Source of the DNA: Acidobacteriota bacterium
GTDB lineage: Bacteria > Acidobacteriota > Terriglobia > UBA7540
Direction of reading: 5' to 3'
NCBI GenBank assembly: GCA_004298155.1
Contig: SCRD01000017.1
Location: 248,001-312,000 of the forward strand
DNA length: 64,000 nucleotides
Under the pieces are notes generated by a model. The model searched no databases. It saw only the letters and a list, made by a program, of their open reading frames with translations, and was not told the origin of the DNA. A program made the translations under genes and the position numbers. Positions 17,442 through 23,858 of this stretch are shown here, piece by piece (within the stretch, counting starts at the first letter, position 1; the number at the start of each line of letters is the position of its first letter).

Positions 17442-18338
17442 ATGGGGCAAGAGGCCGATCTGCGAATTCAACAGGGTCCGTTGAAAGATTTGGAAGAGTG
17501 GGACGACTTTGTCAAGACACGATATCCCGAGGGGGCTCCGCCCGCTCCGGCGGAACTGTCTGACAAGAAGCAGGAAGAGTTCCGGAATTATACCGATACT
17601 ACGCCGCCGCGCGTCCGCGAATTTTACCGCCAGAACCATATGAACCAGACGCGGGATTTCGTGCTCGGCAAGAAGCGGGAATTCCTGGCCAGGAATCGGG
17701 CGAAGATGGGTATCTGGGAAGCCATGGAATATCTGAATACGCTGGTGGATGAAAGCGATCCGGACACCGAGCTTTCCCAGATTGAGCACCTGCTTCAGAC
17801 CTCGGAAGCGGCTCGGCGCGACGGCCGCCCCGACTGGTTCATTCTGACCGGCCTGATTCACGACCTGGGCAAAATCCTCTGCCTCTGGGGCGAACCGCAA
17901 TGGGCCGTGGTGGGCGACACATTTCCGGTGGGTTGCGCGTGGTCGCCGAAGATTGTTTTCCATGAATTTTTCTCGCTGAATGCCGATTCAGCGGTGCCGG
18001 AATATCAGGCGCGCCTGGGCGTCTATGAGGAGAACGGCGGGCTCGACAAGGTGGACATGTCGTGGGGGCACGACGAGTATCTCTATCATGTGGCGAAAGA
18101 TTATCTGCCCGAGGAAGCCCTCTACATGATCCGTTATCACTCGTTCTATCCCGCGCACCGCGAGGGCGCGTACGATTACCTGATGGACGACCATGACCGG
18201 GCAATGTTCCACTGGGTGCGCGAGTTCAATCCGTACGATCTGTATTCGAAAGCGGAGACCCGCCCGGACGTAACAAAACTTCGCCCTTATTACGATGGCT
18301 TGATTTCGAAGTATTTTCCTTCCCGGATCCAGTGGTAA
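17442..18338 (+). CDS. Inositol oxygenase (MIOX)
   Basis: This is a di-iron HD-fold oxygenase converting myo-inositol to D-glucuronate. All six iron ligands of animal MIOX are present. His116 is in QIEHLLQT, His140-Asp141 in LIHDLGK, His210 in WGHDEYLY, His233 in RYHSFYPAH and Asp266 in FNPYDLY. The stretch GEPQWAVVGDTFPVGC is also typical. With the ATG at 17442 (AGGTGG seven bases upstream) the length is 298, close to the 285 of human MIOX. It is followed by a small membrane peptide and a GRP-type sugar transporter, which may supply inositol or move the product. Confidence 0.93.
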   Translation: MGQEADLRIQQGPLKDLEEWDDFVKTRYPEGAPPAPAELSDKKQEEFRNYTDTTPPRVREFYRQNHMNQTRDFVLGKKREFLARNRAKMGIWEAMEYLNTLVDESDPDTELSQIEHLLQTSEAARRDGRPDWFILTGLIHDLGKILCLWGEPQWAVVGDTFPVGCAWSPKIVFHEFFSLNADSAVPEYQARLGVYEENGGLDKVDMSWGHDEYLYHVAKDYLPEEALYMIRYHSFYPAHREGAYDYLMDDHDRAMFHWVREFNPYDLYSKAETRPDVTKLRPYYDGLISKYFPSRIQW

Positions 18339-18394
18339 AATCTCCTCCGCTACGCGGCAGGATTTTCTTTGCGACAACAGCATAGAGGTGTGGT

Positions 18395-18496
18395 GTGAAC
18401 CGATCGATGGTGAAAGCTATTCTCACCGACAGCCAGTTCTGGGTTCCCATAGCGGTACTGGCCACGGGAATTCTGTTGCTGGTTTACGTTCGCTGA
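18395..18496 (+). CDS. Small 33-residue single-helix membrane peptide
   Basis: A short frame starts with GTG at 18395 (AGAGGTG four bases upstream) or ATG at 18407. It encodes a short polar head (VKAILTDSQFW) and one membrane helix (VPIAVLATGILLLVYVR), ending at TGA 18494-18496. It lies between the inositol oxygenase and sugar transporter genes, in the same frame as the transporter. A GGAG follows its stop immediately. It could be an accessory subunit of the transporter; no homologue can be named from sequence alone. Confidence 0.5.
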   Translation: MNRSMVKAILTDSQFWVPIAVLATGILLLVYVR

Positions 18497-18562
18497 GGAG
18501 CAAACCGACTGGCCCGGCGACTCCATTCTTCAGACGTTTCGCGCTCGCTGCATACTCTGGGC

Positions 18563-19798
18563 GTGCTCTGCGGGCTTGCCGCGGGCGCCTGGCTCGGGGC
18601 CGCTGAGGCACCCACCAAACTGGTCACGCTGGGCATTTCACCCTTCATCATATCTCTCGGAATGGTGGCCGGAGTTTTCGTTGCCCGCTGGACCGTCCCC
18701 ACCATCATGAAAGGCACGGAATATGTCTTTGCCGACCTGCGGGACAAAGCCCACCTGATTGTCTGGGCCATTCTGGCTGGAGCGCTTTGGGCGGTGGCCA
18801 ACACGCTCACTGTGTTTGCCATCCGTGACGTAGGGCTCTCGATCGCCTTCCCGATGTGGAACACCAACTGCCTGGTGGGTCTGTTCTGGGGCTGGTTCTT
18901 TTTCCGGGAATTGCGCGGGGCGGGGAAGAAAGCGCAAGGTAAAGTCCTGGGCGGCGCCATCGGGATTGCCGGTGGTGCGGTCATTCTGGCCTATGCCTCG
19001 GCCAGCGCTCCGCTCACCACGGCGGCTCACGCCACGGCGGGAATCCTGGCTGCGCTTGGCGCGGGCCTGCTGTGGGGCACCATGTACATTCCCTACCGCA
19101 AGGCTTACCTGAGCGGCATGAACCCGCTTTCGTTTGTCACGGTCTTCACGGTGGGCGAGCTTGGGACTGTGGCGGCACTGGCCCTGGCGTTTCGCGGCGG
19201 GCTTCAGCCTGTGCTGGCGGACCTCGCGGCGGCGCGCCCGGCGCTGTTCTGGCTCTTCCTGGGAGGCTTCTGCTGGGTGTTGGGCGATCTGTTCCAGCAA
19301 TATGCCGCGAAGTATATCGGCATCGGGCGCGGAATCCCGCTCTCGAATACCAACCAGCTTTGGGGGTTGGCGTGGGGTGCACTGGTCTTCGGCGAACTTA
19401 CTGGCCGCGGCCCGGCAACCCAGATGATGGTGGTGGCCGGGTCGGTGGTGATGATTCTCGGCGCGCTCGCCATCAGCAGCGCCGCAGCGCCCGAAACCGA
19501 ACACGCCTCATGGAGCGAGGCGATTGAACGCGAGTGCGACCGCTACGGTCTCAACCACGATGAGGTGTTCCGCGCTCAGGCGGGCGAGGATGTCCTGGCG
19601 CACCGGTCGAGCGGCTGGCGGTGGTGGGACGTTGCAATCGTCGTCGCCGCCGTTGGAATCTTTATCTGGCTCGCCCACGGAACTACCCGTCCGCCCATCG
19701 CGCTCCATCCGGCCTGGATTGTTGTCCTGCTCGCTGCCACCCTCGGCCTGCTTGCCGCCGGCGCCGTGCTGCTCTGGAAACGGACGCGGTTTTCGTAA
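18563..19798 (+). CDS. GRP-type (DMT superfamily) sugar transporter
   Basis: A 411-residue protein with about ten membrane helices resembles the glucose/ribose porter (GRP/RhaT-like) family. Characteristic are SIAFPMWNTNCLVGLFWGWFF in the first half, LLWGTMYIPYRKAYLSGMNP in the middle and GRGIPLSNTNQLWGLAWGAL in the second half. A 60-residue cytoplasmic linker and two further helices follow. The only standard start is GTG 18563, which cuts close to helix 1 and lacks a ribosome site. An in-frame CTG at 18509, eight bases after GGAG, would give a fuller N-terminus. The partner MIOX gene suggests inositol or glucuronate as substrate (inference). Confidence 0.85.
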   Translation: MLCGLAAGAWLGAAEAPTKLVTLGISPFIISLGMVAGVFVARWTVPTIMKGTEYVFADLRDKAHLIVWAILAGALWAVANTLTVFAIRDVGLSIAFPMWNTNCLVGLFWGWFFFRELRGAGKKAQGKVLGGAIGIAGGAVILAYASASAPLTTAAHATAGILAALGAGLLWGTMYIPYRKAYLSGMNPLSFVTVFTVGELGTVAALALAFRGGLQPVLADLAAARPALFWLFLGGFCWVLGDLFQQYAAKYIGIGRGIPLSNTNQLWGLAWGALVFGELTGRGPATQMMVVAGSVVMILGALAISSAAAPETEHASWSEAIERECDRYGLNHDEVFRAQAGEDVLAHRSSGWRWWDVAIVVAAVGIFIWLAHGTTRPPIALHPAWIVVLLAATLGLLAAGAVLLWKRTRFS

Positions 19799-19800
19799 TT

Positions 19801-19818
19801 AAAGGAAGATCTTCCTTT
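19801..19818. promoter_or_regulatory. Perfect 18-bp palindrome
   Basis: AAAGGAAGATCTTCCTTT reads identically on both strands. It starts two bases after the transporter stop and lies 76 bases before a ribbon-helix-helix gene. It is not GC-rich and has no loop, so an operator fits better than a terminator. Confidence 0.45.
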
Positions 19819-19866
19819 CAAAAATCTTCGCTCAGCGGGCCTTGAGCTTTCAAGCCTTGCTGCATT

Positions 19867-19890
19867 ATGGTGCAAAATGGTGTAATATGG
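19867..19890 (+). promoter_or_regulatory. Three ATGG direct repeats at 10-bp spacing, possible RHH operator
   Basis: ATGG occurs at 19867, 19877 and 19887, exactly one helical turn apart; the first two copies extend to ATGGTG. The array ends four bases before the ATG of the ribbon-helix-helix gene and overlaps TAATAT (19883-19888), a possible -10 element. Helically phased short repeats are typical binding sites for RHH dimers. Confidence 0.45.
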
Positions 19891-19894
19891 ATCT

Positions 19895-20152
19895 ATGAGT
19901 AAAGCACAGAAGTCAATCCGGCAGAGTGTGTCCCTCCCGATCAGAATTGCGAGAGACGTCCGGGCCATGGCGCGGGCGCGAAAGACTAGCGCTAACCGCA
20001 TTCTTGTGGACCTGATAGAGACTGGCCTCGAGTCCAGAGAATCCGAAAAGAAGCAATTTTTGGCGCTTGCGAGTCGACTCGCCGAAACTTCCGATCCGCA
20101 TGAACGGGAGCAGATCAAAGAACAACTTGCGCGCATGACTTTCGGTGAGTGA
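19895..20152 (+). CDS. Ribbon-helix-helix domain protein (antitoxin-like)
   Basis: The 85-residue protein begins with a basic strand (KSIRQSVSLPIRIARDVRAMAR) followed by two helices (KTSANRILVDLIETGLESRE), the layout of MetJ/Arc-type DNA-binding antitoxins. The C-terminal third is a charged helix that could bind a partner. Its stop overlaps the start of the next gene by one base (TGATG), so the pair is coupled. It has no visible ribosome site; phased repeats directly upstream may be its own operator. Role as an antitoxin is inference from size and arrangement. Confidence 0.68.
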   Translation: MSKAQKSIRQSVSLPIRIARDVRAMARARKTSANRILVDLIETGLESRESEKKQFLALASRLAETSDPHEREQIKEQLARMTFGE

Positions 20153-20394
20153 TGCCGAAAATCCAATGGACTAACCTTCCTCCCGCGCTCCGACAGCACC
20201 TTTTTGACCGACTCGAAGAAAGACAGATCAACGTGGAGGATCTCTATAGGCTCAAAAGCTGGCGCGAGTCGGAGCCGGAAGCTCCCGACGGACCCTGGTA
20301 CAAAGATTTCGGCTCGTTCAAGATTTGTGGCGAGGGCCGATTTCCCAAGACATTTCTTCTCAAGGGCCAGGCCGCCAAAGGCAAGCCGCTTTAG
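20152..20394 (+). CDS. Small protein of unknown function, partner of the RHH gene
   Basis: This 80-residue acidic/basic protein starts at ATG 20152, overlapping the RHH stop. It has a predicted helical N-terminus (PPALRQHLFDRLEERQINVEDLYRL) and a compact second half with FGSFKICGEGRFPKTFLL. No known toxin motif (RelE, MazF, PIN or HicA) is recognised. Some residues (WYKDFG, K-T-F-L-L-K-G-Q) suggest a small alpha/beta fold. The coupling to an RHH gene makes a toxin-antitoxin-like pair possible, but this is not shown. It is convergent with modC. Confidence 0.55.
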   Translation: MPKIQWTNLPPALRQHLFDRLEERQINVEDLYRLKSWRESEPEAPDGPWYKDFGSFKICGEGRFPKTFLLKGQAAKGKPL

Positions 20395-20441
20395 CCTGCT
20401 CTTCGTTTCCTCTGTAACGAGTTAGGACGAGGTTAGTTTCT

Positions 20442-21527
20442 TCAAGGCAAGATATGGCATGAGCTTGCTTTGATGAGCAGATAAATTTCCACTCCGGGGG
20501 CGAGTTCGAGCGCCTCCCCGGCCTGCGGCGTGATGCGCACCTTGAGATTGACGCCGCAATCCGCCACCAGTTCGGTACTCCCCTCGTCACGCAGCAGATG
20601 TCGAACTGTCCCCGCCAGCAGGTTCCGGGCGCTAGTGCGGCCGATGCGTTCCCGGGAAATGATGATATCTTCCGCGCGGATGCCGAGCGTGACGCGGCTG
20701 CCTTCCGCGAGGTGGCTTTGCGGAATAACCATCCGGCACCCGCCAAGGTCAACGATGCTGATCCCGTCTTCCGGCTGATGCCTGGCTATGCGTCCGACCA
20801 GGACATTTTCCGTCCCCACCACGCGGGCTGCCGGAACGTTGAGCGGCGCGTTAAAAACCTCCAGCGGCGCGCCCTGCTGGACAATGCTGCCCGCCGCCAT
20901 CACCAGCAGCGAGTCGCCAATGCGCACGGCATCCGCCGGGCTGTGCGTGACGTAGAGAAACGGGATGGCAGTTTTCCGCTGCACCTCGATGATTTCATCT
21001 AAAAGCCGCGAGCGGGTTACTACGTCCACGGCGGAGAGCGGTTCATCCAGCAGCAGGACGGCCGGGTCTGATGCTATGGCGCGGGCGAGCGCCACGCGCT
21101 GCTGTTCGCCGCCGGAAAGTTGATCGGGCCGGCGTCCGGCGGCATAATCCACCCCAACCAGATTGAGCACTTCTTCGACGCGCCTCCGGTGGGCGTGCTC
21201 GTGCCGGCCCTTGACCCCGTAGGCGACGTTCTCAGCCGCTGTCAGGTGCGGGAACAGCAGGTAGTCCTGAAAAACAAAGCCCACGCGGCGCTTCTGCATG
21301 GCGAGGTTAATGCGGGCGGCAGAATCAAAATAGGCCACATCGCCCAGTGAAATCCTTCCAGCGTCCGGCGTCACCATTCCGGCAATCGAGCGCAAAGTGG
21401 TTGTTTTGCCCGATCCCGACGCGCCAAACAGCACCGTGATGCCCCGATTGGCCGTGAAGGCGGCATCGAGCGCAAAACAGGGGCGTCCGTTTGAGGCAAA
21501 TTGCTTCTTGATGGCGACGTCCAGCAT
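20442..21527 (-). CDS. modC: Molybdate ABC transporter ATP-binding protein ModC
   Basis: This 361-residue ATPase has Walker A FGASGSGKTT, Q-loop FQDYLLFPHL, signature LSGGEQQRVALARA and Walker B VLLLDEPLSAVD. A C-terminal TOBE/mop domain (residues 290-355, SARNLLAGTVRHLLRDEG) marks ModC. It energises molybdate import through ModB. It starts three bases after the modB stop, last in the modE-like-modA-modB-modC order, and is convergent with the small RHH partner gene. Confidence 0.94.
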   Translation of the reverse strand: MLDVAIKKQFASNGRPCFALDAAFTANRGITVLFGASGSGKTTTLRSIAGMVTPDAGRISLGDVAYFDSAARINLAMQKRRVGFVFQDYLLFPHLTAAENVAYGVKGRHEHAHRRRVEEVLNLVGVDYAAGRRPDQLSGGEQQRVALARAIASDPAVLLLDEPLSAVDVVTRSRLLDEIIEVQRKTAIPFLYVTHSPADAVRIGDSLLVMAAGSIVQQGAPLEVFNAPLNVPAARVVGTENVLVGRIARHQPEDGISIVDLGGCRMVIPQSHLAEGSRVTLGIRAEDIIISRERIGRTSARNLLAGTVRHLLRDEGSTELVADCGVNLKVRITPQAGEALELAPGVEIYLLIKASSCHILP

Positions 21528-21530
21528 GGA

Positions 21531-22193
21531 TTATGCGGCCTTCGGCGGCCGGGACAGGACGTTGGTCAGGTAGATTACCGAAATCGACGTCAACGTGAGA
21601 ACCACCGCCATGATCTGGGCCTTCTGGTCCTCGCCCGAAATAAACGCTTCGTAAATGGCCAAAGGCATGGTCTGCGTTTTGCCGCGGATGTTTCCGGCCA
21701 GCATCAGCGTGGCGCCGAATTCTCCGAGCGCCCGCGCAAAGCTGAGGACCACTCCGGCCAGAATGCCGCGCGAAGCCAGCGGCAGCGTGACGCGGAAGAA
21801 TGTCTCAAGCTCGCTTTTGCCCAGACTGAAGCTTACCAGCTCATAGCGCCGGTCGATGGATTCCAGCGCCGCCCGCGCCGATTTCACCATCAGCGGCAGC
21901 GCCATCACACCAGCGGCAATTGCCGCCGCTTCCCAGGTAAAAGCCACCGTCCAACCCGTGAGGGCAAAAAGGTATTGGCCCAGCAGGCCGCGCCGGCCGA
22001 GCAGGAGAATCAGATAATAGCCGGTCACCGTGGGCGGCAGCACCATGGGCAAAGTCACCAGCGAATCCAGCGCCTCCTTGCCGCGGAACTCGCGCCGCGC
22101 GAGGAGGAATGCCAGCGCCGTGCCTGCCAGCGTGACCGCCGCCGTCGCTACGCTCACCACCAGAAACGATAATTTGAAAGCCGACCAGATCAT
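21531..22193 (-). CDS. modB: Molybdate ABC transporter permease ModB
   Basis: This 220-residue protein has five or six membrane helices and the permease EAA loop (YELVSSFSLGKSELETFFRVTLP-like, here LVSFSLGKSELETF followed by RVTLPLASRGILAG) that docks ModC. The segments FLLARREFRGKEALD, MVLPPTVTGYYLILLLG and RALGEFGATLMLAGNI are characteristic of ModB. It sits three bases after modA and three bases before modC, so the three are one transcript. Confidence 0.94.
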   Translation of the reverse strand: MIWSAFKLSFLVVSVATAAVTLAGTALAFLLARREFRGKEALDSLVTLPMVLPPTVTGYYLILLLGRRGLLGQYLFALTGWTVAFTWEAAAIAAGVMALPLMVKSARAALESIDRRYELVSFSLGKSELETFFRVTLPLASRGILAGVVLSFARALGEFGATLMLAGNIRGKTQTMPLAIYEAFISGEDQKAQIMAVVLTLTSISVIYLTNVLSRPPKAA

Positions 22194-22196
22194 TAG

Positions 22197-23003
22197 TTAT
22201 TTCACCGGCAGGAATCCGAATTTTTGGAGCACGCGCTGCCCGTCGGCGCCCAGAACGAAACGCATGAACTGCCCCGCCGCGCCCGGGTGCGGGCTTCCTT
22301 TGATCGTGGCGATGGGATAGAGGATCGGGCCATAAGCCCCTTCCGGGGCGCGCATCGCCACCTGCACTTGGCCATGTGCGATGCCCACATCGGTGGAGTA
22401 AACAATTCCCGCGCTGACTTCTCCGCGCTCTACATAATCCAGCACCTGGCGGACGTTTTCCGCAAAAATCAGGCGGGGCTGAAGCGCTTTCCACAATTGC
22501 GCGTGGACCAGCAACTGCTGTGCGTACATCCCTGCCGGAACAGTCGCGGGATTCCCGATGGATATCCTTTTCAAGCCCGGCTGCGTGAGGTCGGCGACAG
22601 CCTTCAAATTGAGTGTGGATCCCGCGGGCGTCACAATCACCAGCGAGTTGCGTGCGAAGTCGGCGCGGGTAGCGGCTTCCACCAAGCCTTTGGACTGCAG
22701 ATCGTCCATCTCGCTTTGTCCCGCGCTGGCAAAGACGTCCACGGGTGCCCCGGCTTCAATCTGCCGCATCAGCTCGCCGGAAGCGCCAAAGCTGAAATTG
22801 ACCTTCTCGCCGGTGCGTTCCTGGTAGATTTGCGCCACGGAGAGAAAAGCGTCTTTCAGGCTGATGGCAGCGGCAACGGTGATTTGTCCTTCATCCTTTC
22901 CACCCGGCCGGGAATCCTCGAGGCTGCAGGAAAGGCTCGCGCACACAAAAGCCAGTGCGAGTAGCGTGACGAATTTCTTAATGCAACTAAGCATTGATTT
23001 CAT
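22197..23003 (-). CDS. modA: Molybdate-binding lipoprotein ModA
   Basis: This periplasmic solute-binding protein has a signal peptide with a lipobox (ASLSC, Cys26), so it is membrane-tethered. Domain landmarks are ITVAAAISLKDAF, FSFGASGELMRQIEAGAPVD, DVFASAG and KALQPRLIFAENVRQVLDYV, all typical of molybdate/tungstate binders. Length is 268 residues. A second ATG at 22994 is better placed (AGGA eight bases upstream) and may be the true start. It is preceded by the ModE-like gene and followed by modB. Confidence 0.93.
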   Translation of the reverse strand: MKSMLSCIKKFVTLLALAFVCASLSCSLEDSRPGGKDEGQITVAAAISLKDAFLSVAQIYQERTGEKVNFSFGASGELMRQIEAGAPVDVFASAGQSEMDDLQSKGLVEAATRADFARNSLVIVTPAGSTLNLKAVADLTQPGLKRISIGNPATVPAGMYAQQLLVHAQLWKALQPRLIFAENVRQVLDYVERGEVSAGIVYSTDVGIAHGQVQVAMRAPEGAYGPILYPIATIKGSPHPGAAGQFMRFVLGADGQRVLQKFGFLPVK

Positions 23004-23042
23004 CCTGGGGCCGCAAGAGCTGTGACCGGGGCGAGCGAATGC

Positions 23043-23501
23043 TCAGGAGGCTTTCCAGTTGGGGCGGATGATCATCACTTCGGTGGCCTTAATCAGCGCC
23101 GCAGCCGTTTCGCCCACTTTCAGTTTCAGGTCGAGGCAGGCGTCGCGCGTGATGACGGAAGTGACGATCTGCCCGCCGACGTCGAGCGAGACTTTGGTGA
23201 GCAGGCCGATGGTCTTGAGCCCGACAATCCGGCCCACGAGCTGGTTCCTTCCGCTGATGAATTCCTCAAGGCCGGTTCCCGATGCGGGCCGCGCTTTGGG
23301 AAGCGGAGACTGCGAACGAGGGATAGCCGGCGTCTGGCTGCCTTGGCGGAACAACAGGCGGTCAATCTCTGACTGCGCGATGCGATGATGCCCGCCTACG
23401 GTCTTCACTGTGCGGATTTTGCCGTGGTAGATCCACTGCTTCACGGTGGGATAACTGACGCCCAGCCTCCGGGCCGCTTCTCGAACGCCTAAATATTCCA
23501 T
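23043..23501 (-). CDS. ModE-like molybdate-responsive regulator (excisionase-type HTH plus mop domain)
   Basis: The first 50 residues are a MerR/excisionase-type helix-turn-helix (LGVREAARRLGVSYPTVKQW, followed by VGGHHRIAQSEIDRLL). Residues 82-148 form a single TOBE/mop domain (RNQLVGRIVGLKTIGLLTKV... TRDACLDLKLKVGETAAALI) that binds molybdate. This differs from E. coli ModE, which uses a winged helix and two mop repeats. The gene leads the modABC cluster and a palindrome overlaps its promoter, consistent with autoregulation and repression at high molybdate. Confidence 0.87.
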   Translation of the reverse strand: MEYLGVREAARRLGVSYPTVKQWIYHGKIRTVKTVGGHHRIAQSEIDRLLFRQGSQTPAIPRSQSPLPKARPASGTGLEEFISGRNQLVGRIVGLKTIGLLTKVSLDVGGQIVTSVITRDACLDLKLKVGETAAALIKATEVMIIRPNWKAS

Positions 23502-23532
23502 GCTTGAAATTATCCACTCCTATATGATTCCA

Positions 23533-23568
23533 GATGGATAATATAAATGAATTTATATCATTAATCAA
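23533..23568 (-). promoter_or_regulatory. Promoter of the mod operon with overlapping palindromic operator
   Basis: On the minus strand, -35 TTGATT (23568-23563) and -10 TATATT (23545-23540) are separated by 17 bases. The spacer is occupied by the palindrome ATATAAAT-GA-ATTTATAT (23541-23558), which extends imperfectly to 23533-23566 (13 of 16 positions per arm match). A dimer bound there would block RNA polymerase. It lies about 40 bases upstream of the ModE-like gene. Confidence 0.68.
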
Positions 23569-23581
23569 TAGGGAAGGGGTA

Positions 23582-23603
23582 GCACAGGCACTCCTGCCTG
23601 TGC
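23582..23603. repeat. REP-like hairpin, 9-bp perfect stem
   Basis: GCACAGGCA (23582-23590) and TGCCTGTGC (23595-23603) form a perfect 9-bp stem with a four-base loop CTCC. It has no T-run on either side. Its form, and the flanking GGGTAG context, suggest a dispersed intergenic repeat. Confidence 0.5.
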
Positions 23604-23810
23604 AGGCGGCGCGCTTGCACAGCGTATGGCTCAGCCCATTGGTGGCGCATACATCGCGACTTTAGGGATGTGTGTGGAAGGAACAAGCAATCGGAGTGCG
23701 GATTGGATCCAATGAAGTCCGTGCCGCGCCTACAGAAGTCACTCCGGCTCGTATACCAGCTTCCGTACGCATGGCACAGTACGCCAGACACACGACGAAG
23801 CGGCTAAAGC

Positions 23811-23836
23811 AGATCCTTCGCTGCGCTCAGGATGAC
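23811..23836. repeat. Intergenic repeat-like segment
   Basis: The segment from AGATCCTTCG (23811) to GATGAC (23836) has the form of a widely dispersed bacterial intergenic sequence; on the other strand it begins GTCATCCTGAGCGCAGCGAA. Recognition is from memory; only one copy is present in this window. Confidence 0.4.
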
Positions 23837-23858
23837 GATCGTGGAGCGAAGTGCTTTC

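Larger units (their letters stand above)
23502..23858. other. Non-coding stretch with dispersed-repeat sequences
   Basis: Apart from the mod promoter at its left end, this 357-base interval has no gene with coding character. It holds a perfect hairpin at 23582-23603 and a repeat-like segment at 23811-23836, both described separately. Short open frames here translate repeat sequence and were not accepted. Confidence 0.5.

Noticed and set aside
18494-18496. TGA between the small peptide and transporter read as selenocysteine
   Set aside because: No SECIS-like stem-loop was seen just downstream, and the residues after TGA do not resemble a selenoprotein context.
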